The translations under genes were made by a program, and so were the position numbers. A stretch of DNA of 64,000 nucleotides from JACMLD01 sp039916305 (lineage in GTDB: Bacteria > Bacteroidota > Bacteroidia > Chitinophagales > Chitinophagaceae), in contig JBDSLR010000042.1 in assembly GCA_039916305.1 (NCBI GenBank), positions 1 through 64,000 on the forward strand. Direction: 5' to 3'. The notes under the pieces were generated by a model. It ran no database searches. It worked only from the letters and a program-made list of their open reading frames with translations, and had not been told where the DNA came from. This document shows positions 51,276 to 60,153 of this stretch, in pieces; position 1 is the first letter of the stretch, and every line of letters starts with the position of its first letter.

Positions 51276-51956
51276 TTACACCAGTGTGGGCTGGCGGCTC
51301 ATCAGTAACGCTTTCATAATCAGGCGCCCGTCTGTGTTGCCCAATGCTTCTGTGCAGGCTCTTTCAGGGTGGGGCATCATGCCAAATACATTGCGGTTAC
51401 TGTTACAAATGCCGGCTATATTGCGGGTAGCGCCATTGGGATTGGCGGCTTCGGTAATATTACCCAGCGCATCTGAATATCGGTAGATAACCTGGTCATT
51501 GGCTTCCAGTTGGTCAAGGATTTTATTTTCGGCGAAATACCGTCCTTCCCCGTGAGCGACCGGCACTTTTAAGGCCTTATCCGCTCCTATCCCTTTAATA
51601 TAAATATTTTTGCAGACAAATTGCTGGTTGGCATTCCGCAATAAAACGCCCGGAAGCAGGTGAGACTCACACAAAATCTGGAAACCATTGCAGACGCCCA
51701 GTACTTTACCGCCTTTATTGGCAAAATCTATTACACTTTGCATCATCGGGCTAAAACGGGCAATGGCGCCACAGCGCAGGTAATCGCCATAAGAAAAACC
51801 GCCGGGCAGTACCAGGCAGTCTTCTGTAGAAAACATGCTGATATCCTTGTCTTTGTGCCACAGCATCACCACTTCCTGGTTAAGATCATCCTGCAGGGCA
51901 TCCTGCATATCGCGGTCGCAATTTGAACCCGGAAATACTACAACGCCAAATTTCAT
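51276..51956 (-). CDS. purQ: Phosphoribosylformylglycinamidine synthase subunit PurQ (glutaminase)
   Basis: About 226 residues from the ATG at 51956 (MKFGVVVFPGSNCDRDM), the canonical start; the longer frame adds 23 residues unlike the family. It is a class I glutamine amidotransferase supplying ammonia for FGAM synthesis in purine biosynthesis. GVCNGFQIL carries the catalytic cysteine and MMPHPERA the His/Glu. PurL and PurS are not adjacent, so the complex is encoded elsewhere. Confidence 0.95.
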   Translation of the reverse strand: MKFGVVVFPGSNCDRDMQDALQDDLNQEVVMLWHKDKDISMFSTEDCLVLPGGFSYGDYLRCGAIARFSPMMQSVIDFANKGGKVLGVCNGFQILCESHLLPGVLLRNANQQFVCKNIYIKGIGADKALKVPVAHGEGRYFAENKILDQLEANDQVIYRYSDALGNITEAANPNGATRNIAGICNSNRNVFGMMPHPERACTEALGNTDGRLIMKALLMSRQPTLV

Positions 51957-52192
51957 AATAAAAATTATTGGAGGCCGTAAAGATAAGCTAAGAGGAGCAA
52001 GCAGAAAAAAGAGGAATTTGCTCAATTGCTGGTTGAGGGCTATGCAATAATGATCCTTTTTATGGTGGTTTGAAGGCCTGTAAATAAGCCGGTTGTAACA
52101 CTGCTGGTATAGGATTTAAAACCAGGGAATTTTGAAAACACAGTGCATTCGCGGGTTAAAACATCATGCAGCAAGACATAGCTTTCGTCTTC

Positions 52193-53179
52193 CTAGCTAT
52201 GCACGGTATAGTTCAATAAAATCACAAAGATAAAAATGGCCCAGTGCAACAAGACGGGAAACCACCGGCCAGACAGGTAATAGTATGCGGCCGCATGAAA
52301 AATGGAGAGGGGAACCACTACCAGAAGCCAGTGCAGGTAATTATTACCTGGGTTAAGGAGTATAATCAGTACAGACACCATTAAAAGCATCAGCAGCAAA
52401 GTCCAGCTTTTCCGCATTTGTATCAGCATTTTACCCAGGTTGGTCTGCACATACCAGGCACCTATTAAAAAAGGTACCACCATAAAAATAATACCGCCTG
52501 TAATCCAAAGGGAGGCCGGCAGGCGCGGTAAGTGGAAAGATATATTGGGTATGATTTTCTGCCAGTTCCATTGATTGGCCAGGAAGAGTATAACAAATAA
52601 AAAATAATAAGGGGTAGTAAAACCCAGCAGGGCTACCAGCCATTCTGTAACACGGAACGGCCTTGTAAGGATGAGCGCGAACATTAACAGCAGCAGAAAC
52701 ACTACAGCCGGACTATAAATTAGGGGCAAAATACCCACCAGCATGCTCACATTAAAAATAGCCGTCTTAGGGCTATTGTGGTTATAAAGGTTGGTAAGGC
52801 GGTACCATATCCATATAAGCAGGGAGTTAACAAGCAACGGTGCAGAAAAAAGGTTCCACTCATGTACCAGCGATGTAACGAGGATGTACGACATCCCAAT
52901 TAAAAAATTGGCTTTGGGCAGCAGTTTTAAAGAATTGCCGATGCGGTTTAACAGCGTGGCCTGGGTAAACAAAAGAACAAAAGCCAGTACGGCAAAAAGT
53001 AGTGACCCGGTGCCCGCAAAAGGTTCCAGGAAGCGGACGATGATATTGAAAATATAGTTATCGCCTTCATTGGCTACCTGCTTTTGTGGGTGCAAAAAAA
53101 AAGGAAATTTAAGGGCGAGCGCATAGAGCAGCAATACCAATGCATTACCGGGATTTTTTTGTTTAAAGATTCCGATCAA
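52193..53179 (-). CDS. Polytopic membrane protein, DUF6427-like
   Basis: The 328-residue protein has about nine or ten transmembrane helices and starts from a TTG at 53179 with MIGIFKQKNPGNALVLLLYALALKFPFFLHP, resembling the Bacteroidota DUF6427 family. No catalytic motif is seen. It lies directly downstream of the secreted 54735-53203 gene on the same strand with 23 bp between them. Function unknown. Confidence 0.7.
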   Translation of the reverse strand: MIGIFKQKNPGNALVLLLYALALKFPFFLHPQKQVANEGDNYIFNIIVRFLEPFAGTGSLLFAVLAFVLLFTQATLLNRIGNSLKLLPKANFLIGMSYILVTSLVHEWNLFSAPLLVNSLLIWIWYRLTNLYNHNSPKTAIFNVSMLVGILPLIYSPAVVFLLLLMFALILTRPFRVTEWLVALLGFTTPYYFLFVILFLANQWNWQKIIPNISFHLPRLPASLWITGGIIFMVVPFLIGAWYVQTNLGKMLIQMRKSWTLLLMLLMVSVLIILLNPGNNYLHWLLVVVPLSIFHAAAYYYLSGRWFPVLLHWAIFIFVILLNYTVHS

Positions 53180-53202
53180 ATTCTTGTTTTTTGGATTGGT
53201 GC

Positions 53203-54735
53203 TTAATATTCAACTTTAGCGAAGCAAAGATAATTGCGATTGAGACACGGCACAATTACCTGCCGCGCAGCCACCTGCTTTCCGGTACGGGTCATAAACT
53301 CGTACCCTTTATCAAGGTTTTTTAAGGTGGGGTTGCGCGTAACTTTTCCATCTGAAGATATACTCTGATCGTTTAACATGATATTCCGTTTTTCAGACAT
53401 GTTAAAAAGGAAATGAATATCCGTGCCCGTATTAACCAGCTGGAAAGAAATCATATTGTCACTTTCATCATCATACTGGGTTTTCGGAATTACGTTACTC
53501 CAGTCAATAGACCCATCCTTATTAAAAGAAAGAATCATTATATTCTCTGCATTATAGCGGGTATTCTGGTTGTTCCACCGGTTCCATGGGCCCCCTGAAT
53601 AGCCATAGGGAGAGTAATAATAATAATCTGTCGGGGTCATCCACGGATTTCCATAACCCATGTAATCCCAACGGTTAAACGCATTACCCCGGGTAGTATT
53701 GTATTCAGATTCAGTTACCAGCAGGTAGCCACCATCTTTTCTCACAATAATATTTTTCAGGAAAAAATCATTGAATGCAGTTTTCGCAGACGCATCCTGG
53801 CCTTTTGCGTTGGCCCGCAGTTCATCATTAAACAGGCTGCTGATTTCCCTTATTTTCTTATTCTCCGTTTTATCCCACAATAAAGAATACAGCCCTTCAA
53901 TATTGCCGCGCTTTTGCTTATAATAAAATGCATTAAGGAGGATGCGCTTGTTGGTGTTGTCTGCTTTTAACTTTATCTCATCCAGGATTTTGCCATCCAG
54001 CTCTATATTATTCACCGCTAAACTGGACGAATCCGGGTATTTGATTATCAGTGACAGTTTGGTAATGTATTCATTGAAATTCTGCCGCATAAACCTGCCA
54101 AAAACCAATTCTCCATCATTGGTAAGCAGGAAATCAGTAAAAAAGTCGTTGCGCTCTTCCATTGTCAGGCCCATGCGGTCTTTGGTGCCGCGCAGCAGCA
54201 ATTCTTTATTGTACAGTAGGGTGGTAAACACAAAATTATCGTGGTTTTTGCTGTTGATCTTAAATACCATGATGCTTTGCTTATCATCGCTGTTAACAGT
54301 GGTATATATTTTATTATTGGCAGCAAACCCCACCTGGGTAGTATCTAACTGTATAGGATCTATTATTTTTTTGGCGCTACCATCTAATTTAGCCGCCATG
54401 CAGTATACAATTCCTTTCCGCTGATACTGGTAAATCATGTAAAAAAAATCCGGGTAGGCTACAAAATCAACATTGATTAGTTGCTGATCGGGCGTAAAAT
54501 CCAGCTTTACGCGCTCTTTCAACTTCATGTCATTGTCGTAAATGCAGATAGCATCATCATTACGGTTTGATTTGTATACAAGAAAGTTACCATTTAACTT
54601 ACCGATGATTTCAAAATTGGTACGGCGACTGTCTTCCTTTTCCGGTTCTGAGTAAACTATTCTTGGCGCCTGTGCTTTTAAAAGACTAACGGTAAAAAAC
54701 AACAGTGCTGCTATTATTATCCTCTTGTATGGCAT
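53203..54735 (-). CDS. Exported protein of unknown function, probable beta-propeller
   Basis: The 510-residue protein has a signal peptide (IIIAALLFFTVSLLKAQ). Repeated strand patterns such as IGKLNGNFLVYKSNRNDDAICIYD, VDFVAYPDFFYMIYQYQRKGIVYCMAAKLDG and ENIMILSFNKDGSIDWSNVI suggest a propeller with weak repeats. A Tyr/Trp/Asn-rich stretch (around YYYYSPYGYSGGPWNRWN) interrupts it. I do not recognise a named family. It shares strand and spacing with the downstream DUF6427-like gene. Confidence 0.65.
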   Translation of the reverse strand: MPYKRIIIAALLFFTVSLLKAQAPRIVYSEPEKEDSRRTNFEIIGKLNGNFLVYKSNRNDDAICIYDNDMKLKERVKLDFTPDQQLINVDFVAYPDFFYMIYQYQRKGIVYCMAAKLDGSAKKIIDPIQLDTTQVGFAANNKIYTTVNSDDKQSIMVFKINSKNHDNFVFTTLLYNKELLLRGTKDRMGLTMEERNDFFTDFLLTNDGELVFGRFMRQNFNEYITKLSLIIKYPDSSSLAVNNIELDGKILDEIKLKADNTNKRILLNAFYYKQKRGNIEGLYSLLWDKTENKKIREISSLFNDELRANAKGQDASAKTAFNDFFLKNIIVRKDGGYLLVTESEYNTTRGNAFNRWDYMGYGNPWMTPTDYYYYSPYGYSGGPWNRWNNQNTRYNAENIMILSFNKDGSIDWSNVIPKTQYDDESDNMISFQLVNTGTDIHFLFNMSEKRNIMLNDQSISSDGKVTRNPTLKNLDKGYEFMTRTGKQVAARQVIVPCLNRNYLCFAKVEY

Positions 54736-55150
54736 ACAATTTTATTTCTGGTATTAAAATTACAGGTTACACCCCAATTTATGAATAGTTATTAGCCTAT
54801 CTAACACCTGTCCTGCGCAAAAGATTTGCCTGTTTGCTGTTCTCAGCAATTTTTAACGGTCTGTTGATAAATAACCGATGTCAGCCGGTGGCTTATTACA
54901 TAAAAAGTTATGGAATTGTTTTTTCCTTATACCTTTGTTGTGGCGTCGGGGTTACTCCCGGCGCAATTTGTTATACCGGAATAATGAAACGAACAGTTGA
55001 TAGTAATTACTACCGCACCCGCGTTAATCCCAACAGGGAAAACATTTGTTTTAAGTACGGGGTGCTGCTCAGCAAGGGTATAAAAAACCTGCCGGAACAA
55101 CCAGGAATGTTTGCCATAATCCAGAACCCTGATTAATAATTTTCTTTACC
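54736..55150. other. Divergent intergenic region upstream of kup
   Basis: A TACCTTTG box (54930-54937, plus strand) is followed by a GC-rich hairpin (about 54942-54963) and a 50-codon frame (54984-55136) with no recognised homology. It may be a leader with a small ORF for kup. Recorded as a possibility only. Confidence 0.4.
54930..54937 (+). promoter_or_regulatory. Possible -7 box of the kup leader
   Basis: TACCTTTG matches TAnnTTTG, but no TTG lies at the usual -33 spacing. If used, the kup leader would be about 205 nt long. Confidence 0.4.
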
Positions 55151-57145
55151 GTGAGTAAACATCTTAATATTAACAAAGTCAGTGCTGCGGGATTAATTGT
55201 AGCACTTGGTATTATTTATGGCGACATCGGAACCTCCCCCCTGTATGTATTAAACGCCATAACCAAAGGAAAAATAGTTACAGACGCCCTGATTGTTGGC
55301 AGCCTGTCGTGTATCATCTGGACGCTTACTTTACAAACCACCCTGAAATATGTTATTCTTACACTGAAGGCAGATAACCGTGGTGAAGGAGGTATTTTTT
55401 CTTTGTATGCACTGGTAAGACGACAAAAAAAGTGGCTGGTACTGCCCGCTATGATTGGCGGGGCCGCGCTGCTGGCCGATGGTATGATTACCCCACCCAT
55501 CTCCGTTACCTCTGCCATAGAAGGCCTCCGCAACATACCGCAACTGAGTGGCATAGCAACAAAAACCATTATCATCATTGTACTGGGCATTATTACCATT
55601 TTGTTTTTTCTGCAACAATTTGGTACCGCTTCCATCGGAAAAATATTTGGCCCGTTAATGATGCTATGGTTTGCCATGATGGCTATTCTTGGGGTTATTC
55701 ATTTTCATGAGGACTTATCAATTTTCAAATCCCTAAGCCCCTATTATGCCATTAAATTGCTTACTACTTATCCCAGTGGTTTCTGGATACTGGGCGCCGT
55801 GTTTCTCTGTACCACTGGTGCGGAAGCACTTTACAGTGATCTTGGCCATTGCGGCCGAAGCAATATCCGCGTCTCCTGGATTTTTGTAAAAACATGCCTT
55901 ATTTTAAATTATCTGGGTCAGGGTGCCTGGATTCTGCACAATTATACCGGTCAGAAAATTACCGAAAGCATGATCAGCAAGGGTTTTAACCCTTTTTATG
56001 GGGTGATGCCGGAATGGTTCCTGATACCGGGGATCATCATTGCCACCGCCGCCGCTATTATTGCCAGCCAGGCGCTGATCAGCGGTTCGTTTACACTTAT
56101 CAGTGAGGCCATGCGCCTCAGCCTATGGCCAAAAATGAAAGTGGTATTTCCTACAGAAGAACGCGGGCAGATTTACATTCCCGGCATCAACTTCTTACTG
56201 TTTTTTGGTTGCAGTGGCGTGGTATTGTATTTTAAAGAATCTACCAATATGGAGGCCGCCTATGGTCTTGCCATTACACTTTGTATGCTGGCAACCTCCA
56301 TTTTATTTGCCAATTATCTAATCTCCAAGCGGGTGCCTTCCGTCTGGATATACTTGTACCTGCTCACCTATTTATCCATAGAGTTCAGCTTTTTGTTTGC
56401 CAATTTAGACAAGTTTAAGCACGGTGGTTATGTGGCCCTGCTGGTTGCCGGCTGCCTGTTTGCTATTATGTATATCTGGTACCGCAGCCGTAAAATTAAG
56501 AACAGGTATGTGGAGTTTGTGCGACTGGAGCATTACCTGCCACAGATACAGGAACTGAGCAACGACAAAACAGTGCCCAAATTTGCCACCCACCTGGTAT
56601 ACATGACCAGTGCCAATAACCCCAAAGAAATTGAGCATAAAATCATCTATTCCATTCTTAACAAGAAACCCAAGCGTTCTGATATTTATTGGTTTGTGCA
56701 TGTTGATACTGTAGATGACCCTTATACCAGCGAATACAATGTGGAGCACATCATTCCCAATGACATTATTCGGGTTGAATTTAAACTCGGCTTCCGCATG
56801 GAACCCAAGATTAACCTGATGTTCAGAAAAGTGGTGGAAGACCTGGTGCATAACAAAGAAGTAAATATTACCAGCCGCTACGAAAGCCTGGAGCGCAATA
56901 ATGTGGTGGGTGATTTCCAGTTTATTGTGATGGAAAAATTCCTGAGCCAGGACAATGAACTACCTTTCTTTGAAAGAGTGGTTATGAAACTTTATTTCTG
57001 GTTGAAAGAAGTAAGCCTGTCTGAAGAGAGAGGCTTTGGCCTCGATCCTTCCAATGTAAACATTGAGAAATTCCCGTTGATTGTAGCACCGGTACAGGGC
57101 ATCAAATTAAAAAGGGTGTATTATAACCAGGAAGATGAAGTATGA
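55151..57145 (+). CDS. kup: KUP-family potassium transporter
   Basis: The 664-residue proton-coupled K+ uptake protein starts from a GTG at 55151. ALGIIYGDIGTSPLYVLNAI is the family signature in helix 1, followed by about 12 transmembrane helices (to about residue 440), including GAVFLCTTGAEALYSDLGHCGRSNIRVSW. A C-terminal cytoplasmic domain of about 200 residues follows. It is close to the 620-residue E. coli Kup plus a slightly longer tail. It is divergent from the hypothetical propeller protein. Confidence 0.94.
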   Translation: MSKHLNINKVSAAGLIVALGIIYGDIGTSPLYVLNAITKGKIVTDALIVGSLSCIIWTLTLQTTLKYVILTLKADNRGEGGIFSLYALVRRQKKWLVLPAMIGGAALLADGMITPPISVTSAIEGLRNIPQLSGIATKTIIIIVLGIITILFFLQQFGTASIGKIFGPLMMLWFAMMAILGVIHFHEDLSIFKSLSPYYAIKLLTTYPSGFWILGAVFLCTTGAEALYSDLGHCGRSNIRVSWIFVKTCLILNYLGQGAWILHNYTGQKITESMISKGFNPFYGVMPEWFLIPGIIIATAAAIIASQALISGSFTLISEAMRLSLWPKMKVVFPTEERGQIYIPGINFLLFFGCSGVVLYFKESTNMEAAYGLAITLCMLATSILFANYLISKRVPSVWIYLYLLTYLSIEFSFLFANLDKFKHGGYVALLVAGCLFAIMYIWYRSRKIKNRYVEFVRLEHYLPQIQELSNDKTVPKFATHLVYMTSANNPKEIEHKIIYSILNKKPKRSDIYWFVHVDTVDDPYTSEYNVEHIIPNDIIRVEFKLGFRMEPKINLMFRKVVEDLVHNKEVNITSRYESLERNNVVGDFQFIVMEKFLSQDNELPFFERVVMKLYFWLKEVSLSEERGFGLDPSNVNIEKFPLIVAPVQGIKLKRVYYNQEDEV

Positions 57146-57231
57146 TGATGCCGTTTGGTTTAGAACAAAACCGCCTATTATAAATACCTGAGCTGAATAC
57201 TACATTACTCTATATTATCAGTGCTATTGCA

Positions 57232-57981
57232 GTGCTCTGCCTGCTTGTATATTTTTTACAGGACAGGTTTATTTTTAAGCCAGAAAAGCTGGAGCAGGAT
57301 TTTAAATTCAAGTATGATATTCCGTTTAAAGAATTATTCTTTGCCATTGAACCAGGCGTAAGCATCAACGGATTGCATTTCTTCCGTGAAAACCCCAAGG
57401 GATTGATCCTCTATTTTCATGGCAATACCCGCAGCATCAAAGGCTGGGCAAAATATGCGGTTGATTTTTACCGGTATGATTATGATGTTGTGCTGGTTGA
57501 TTACCGTGGCTTTGGCAAGAGCACAGGCAAAAGAAGTGAAAAGGAAATGCTGACTGATATGCAGTTTGTCTACGCCAGGTTGGCTACCCAATACCCGGAA
57601 CATCATATATTGGTCTATGGCAGGAGCCTGGGCAGCGGCTTTGCCAGTAAGATTGCCAGCGACAATAAGCCCAGGTATTTAATTCTTGATGCGCCTTTTT
57701 ATAATTTTACCCGCGTAGTAGAACGTTTCCTGCCTTTTTTACCGGTGAAATTTTTGCTGATGTATACATTGCGAACTGATAAATGGTTGCGTCATGTAAA
57801 TTGCCACACCTACATTATCCATGGCACCCGCGACCGGTTGATACCGATTAAACACAGCGAGCAATTGCAAAAAATTAACCCGCATAAGATTACGCTGATA
57901 CGCATTCATGGCGGCAAGCACAATAATTTACCTTCTTTTCCGGAGTACCATAATTTTGTACGGGATATTTTAAAAAGCTGA
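57232..57981 (+). CDS. Membrane-anchored alpha/beta hydrolase (first of tandem pair)
   Basis: A BEM46/YfhR-like serine hydrolase: LILYFHGNTRSIKGWA (oxyanion region), VVLVDYRGFGKSTGK, nucleophile elbow VYGRSLGSGFAS, the acid in HGTRDRLIPI and the histidine in HGGKHNNLPSF. The GTG start at 57232 cuts into the N-terminal hydrophobic segment. The open frame extends upstream to 57184 (about 16 more codons, including a CTG at 57193) and would complete a transmembrane helix like that of the paralogue at 58073, so the real start may be a rare codon there. The substrate is unknown. Confidence 0.82.
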   Translation: MLCLLVYFLQDRFIFKPEKLEQDFKFKYDIPFKELFFAIEPGVSINGLHFFRENPKGLILYFHGNTRSIKGWAKYAVDFYRYDYDVVLVDYRGFGKSTGKRSEKEMLTDMQFVYARLATQYPEHHILVYGRSLGSGFASKIASDNKPRYLILDAPFYNFTRVVERFLPFLPVKFLLMYTLRTDKWLRHVNCHTYIIHGTRDRLIPIKHSEQLQKINPHKITLIRIHGGKHNNLPSFPEYHNFVRDILKS

Positions 57982-58072
57982 GTAGCATTGCTGATTGCGG
58001 GACTGCATCAGGGTTTGCAGTAAAAGAGGTTTCACCAGCACTGCATCCCGAATCCTAAATTGGAACAACGAT

Positions 58073-58885
58073 ATGTCAAGACGAAGAAAAATATTCAGGT
58101 GGGTAAACATTATTTTAATGATCTACGGCCTGGCAGGCATTGCCATTTTTTACCTGCAGGATTATATCTTATTCCACCCCGAGAAACTGGCAAAAGATCA
58201 GCCCTATCAATTCACGATTCCCCATGAAGAATTAAATATTCCGTTTAATGACCAGTCTAATATCAGTATTGTTCAGTTTACCACTACCACCGCACCAAAA
58301 GGCGTAGTACTGTATTTTCACGGCAATAAAAAAAACATCGCACGTTTTGCAAAGTTTGCCCCCAATTTTACCGGCAATGGTTATGAGGTCTGGATGATTG
58401 ACTATCCGGGTTACGGTAAAAGTACCGGCCCGCTAACGGAACAGCGCCTATACGATTTTGCAGAACAGTTGTATGTACTGGCAGCCAGCCGTTTTGCCAA
58501 AGACAGTATTGTTATTTATGGCAAAAGTTTAGGGTCTGGTATTGCCGCCTGGCTGGCTTCCAGGAAGAACTGCCAGCAGCTGATACTGGAAACGCCTTAC
58601 TATTCCATCACGTCTTTGTGTAAACGCTATTTTCCCATCTATCCTGTGGAACGGATGATCCATTATAAAATACCTTCTTACCAGTACCTGCAACGGGTAT
58701 TGGTGCCTGTTACTATCTTTCATGGCACATCAGACTGGATAATACCTTACAGCAATGCGGAAAAATTACAATCTTCCTTAAAGCCCGGTGATTTGTTTAT
58801 TACAATTGAGGGCGGCAGTCACAACAACCTGAACGACTATCCCCTGTTTCATCAAAAGCTTGATTCTTTGCTGAAGAATCCTTAA
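58073..58885 (+). CDS. Membrane-anchored alpha/beta hydrolase (second of tandem pair)
   Basis: About 270 residues from the ATG at 58073, chosen because MSRRRKIFRWVNIILMIYGLAGIAIFYLQDYILFHPEKL gives a basic tail and one transmembrane helix; the frame upstream is unlike the family. Catalytic features are VVLYFHGNKKNIARFA, IDYPGYGKSTGPLTE, the serine in VIYGKSLGSGIAAW, aspartate in HGTSDWIIPY and histidine in EGGSHNNLNDY. It is a paralogue of the preceding gene, similar across the whole length, which points to local duplication. Confidence 0.88.
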   Translation: MSRRRKIFRWVNIILMIYGLAGIAIFYLQDYILFHPEKLAKDQPYQFTIPHEELNIPFNDQSNISIVQFTTTTAPKGVVLYFHGNKKNIARFAKFAPNFTGNGYEVWMIDYPGYGKSTGPLTEQRLYDFAEQLYVLAASRFAKDSIVIYGKSLGSGIAAWLASRKNCQQLILETPYYSITSLCKRYFPIYPVERMIHYKIPSYQYLQRVLVPVTIFHGTSDWIIPYSNAEKLQSSLKPGDLFITIEGGSHNNLNDYPLFHQKLDSLLKNP

Positions 58886-59015
58886 AAAGATTTATAATGC
58901 CCGTAAGTATACGTGTTATTAGTACGCGGTTACTGATTATTAAAACCACAACAGCGACTGAGCGGTCCCTGTCGTCACTAATGTCCTGCGACTGACGACT
59001 AAAGATTCAAGCCTG

Positions 59016-59951
59016 TCACACGGGCACCACGTTTGCACTTTTATTTTTCCTGATGTTTTCGGGCACAGCCAGGATAATTTCTTCCTTGAGGGCTTCTATC
59101 AGCCGCTTTTTTACGAAATCGCGGTGTACCACAATGCTTACTTCGCGCATGGGCGCCGGCTTTTTAAAATGGCGGATTTGCTGCAATTGCTTTGCACTCA
59201 TATCTAAAGTAGTCAGCTCCGGCAAAATAGTAATACCGTCATTGAGTTCTACCATACGCCGCAGGGTTTCAATGCTGCCTGCTTCATATTCAAAATGGCT
59301 GCTGAGCTCAGTTGACCGCCGCAGCTCACACAAGTTTACTATCTGCGACCTGAAACAATGGCCTTCTTCCATCAGCCACAACTTATTGGGGTCAATATCC
59401 TGCGGCAATACATAGGTTTTTTGGTAAGCACTGTTCTTCCTGGAAATATAGGCCAGCAACTCTTCGTAAAATAATACATATTCCTTAATCCCTTTTTCCT
59501 GCAGCGGCGTTACCAGTATGCCCACATCAATACGGCCTTCGCGCAGCCGTTGTACAATGTACTCCGTCATCATTTCATTGACTATCAGTTTTACCTGCGG
59601 GTATTTTTTATTGAACCCCTGTACAAACAAAGGCAGCAGGTAAGGTGCCAGCGTAGGTATGATGCCAATCCGCAGCTCCCCCGACATGACGCCATTTTTT
59701 GCCTGGGTAATATCCAACATAACCGATTTTTCAGCCAGTATTTTTTTTGCCTGTTCAATAATTTCTCTGCCAGCTTCCGTAGGTATTACTGGTTGTTTGC
59801 TCCGGTCAAATATTTTTAAACCCAGCTCTTCTTCCAGCTTTTGCACCTGCATGCTTAAGGTGGGTTGGGTAACAAAACAAAGCTGGGCCGCCGTGGCAAA
59901 GTGCCGGCAATTATCTAGGGCTACTATATATTCCAGTTGGGTAAAGGTCAT
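59016..59951 (-). CDS. oxyR: LysR-family peroxide sensor OxyR
   Basis: The 311-residue LysR regulator has an N-terminal winged HTH (MTFTQLEYIVALDNCRHFATAAQLCFVTQPTLSMQVQKLEEELG) and a periplasmic-binding-like effector domain. Its EEGHCFRSQIVNLC places cysteines at exactly 199 and 208, as in E. coli OxyR, so hydrogen peroxide sensing by disulfide formation is very likely. Targets would be peroxide-defence genes, not seen nearby. Palindromes just upstream suggest autoregulation. Confidence 0.93.
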   Translation of the reverse strand: MTFTQLEYIVALDNCRHFATAAQLCFVTQPTLSMQVQKLEEELGLKIFDRSKQPVIPTEAGREIIEQAKKILAEKSVMLDITQAKNGVMSGELRIGIIPTLAPYLLPLFVQGFNKKYPQVKLIVNEMMTEYIVQRLREGRIDVGILVTPLQEKGIKEYVLFYEELLAYISRKNSAYQKTYVLPQDIDPNKLWLMEEGHCFRSQIVNLCELRRSTELSSHFEYEAGSIETLRRMVELNDGITILPELTTLDMSAKQLQQIRHFKKPAPMREVSIVVHRDFVKKRLIEALKEEIILAVPENIRKNKSANVVPV

Positions 59952-59954
59952 GAT

Positions 59955-59969
59955 ATAGCTTTAATCTAT
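59955..59969. promoter_or_regulatory. OxyR half-operator-like motif ATAG-N7-CTAT
   Basis: ATAG (59955-59958) and CTAT (59966-59969) are spaced by seven bases, matching one half of the OxyR consensus ATAG-N7-CTAT-N7-ATAG-N7-CTAT. It lies just upstream of the oxyR start. The second half is not evident. Confidence 0.45.
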
Positions 59970-59973
59970 TAGC

Positions 59974-60001
59974 TTATAAAATTAATCAATTAGTTTTATA
60001 A
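59974..60001. promoter_or_regulatory. 28-bp palindrome upstream of oxyR
   Basis: Arms 59974-59986 and 59989-60001 are 13 bp with one mismatch and a CA spacer; the core is ATTAAT-CA-ATTAGT. LysR regulators often bind T-N11-A dyads in their own promoter, so autoregulation is a reasonable inference. Confidence 0.55.
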
Positions 60002-60114
60002 ATATAAATGATGAAATTTGCTTTACTGATAGCGTGAGAAGATGTACAAATAAAAAGGCCTGGATATTAAAGAAGCACAACTTTTTAACATACTAAGAAA
60101 GACCTATACATTAC

Positions 60115-60148
60115 AAAATCCCGCTACCATGGCGGGATTTTTTTTTAT
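60115..60148 (-). terminator. Intrinsic terminator near the TIGR04222 gene
   Basis: AAAATCCCGC (60115-60124) and GCGGGATTTT (60132-60141) form a 10-bp stem with a 7-base loop. It ends six bases beyond the stop of the minus-strand gene and also has a long T-run on the plus strand, so it can work both ways. Confidence 0.8.
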
Positions 60149-60153
60149 TTAAA

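Noticed and set aside
54834..55136. A 100-codon frame upstream of kup
   Set aside because: Its first half covers the promoter box and hairpin and no family is recognisable. Only the inner 50-codon part is mentioned as a possibility.
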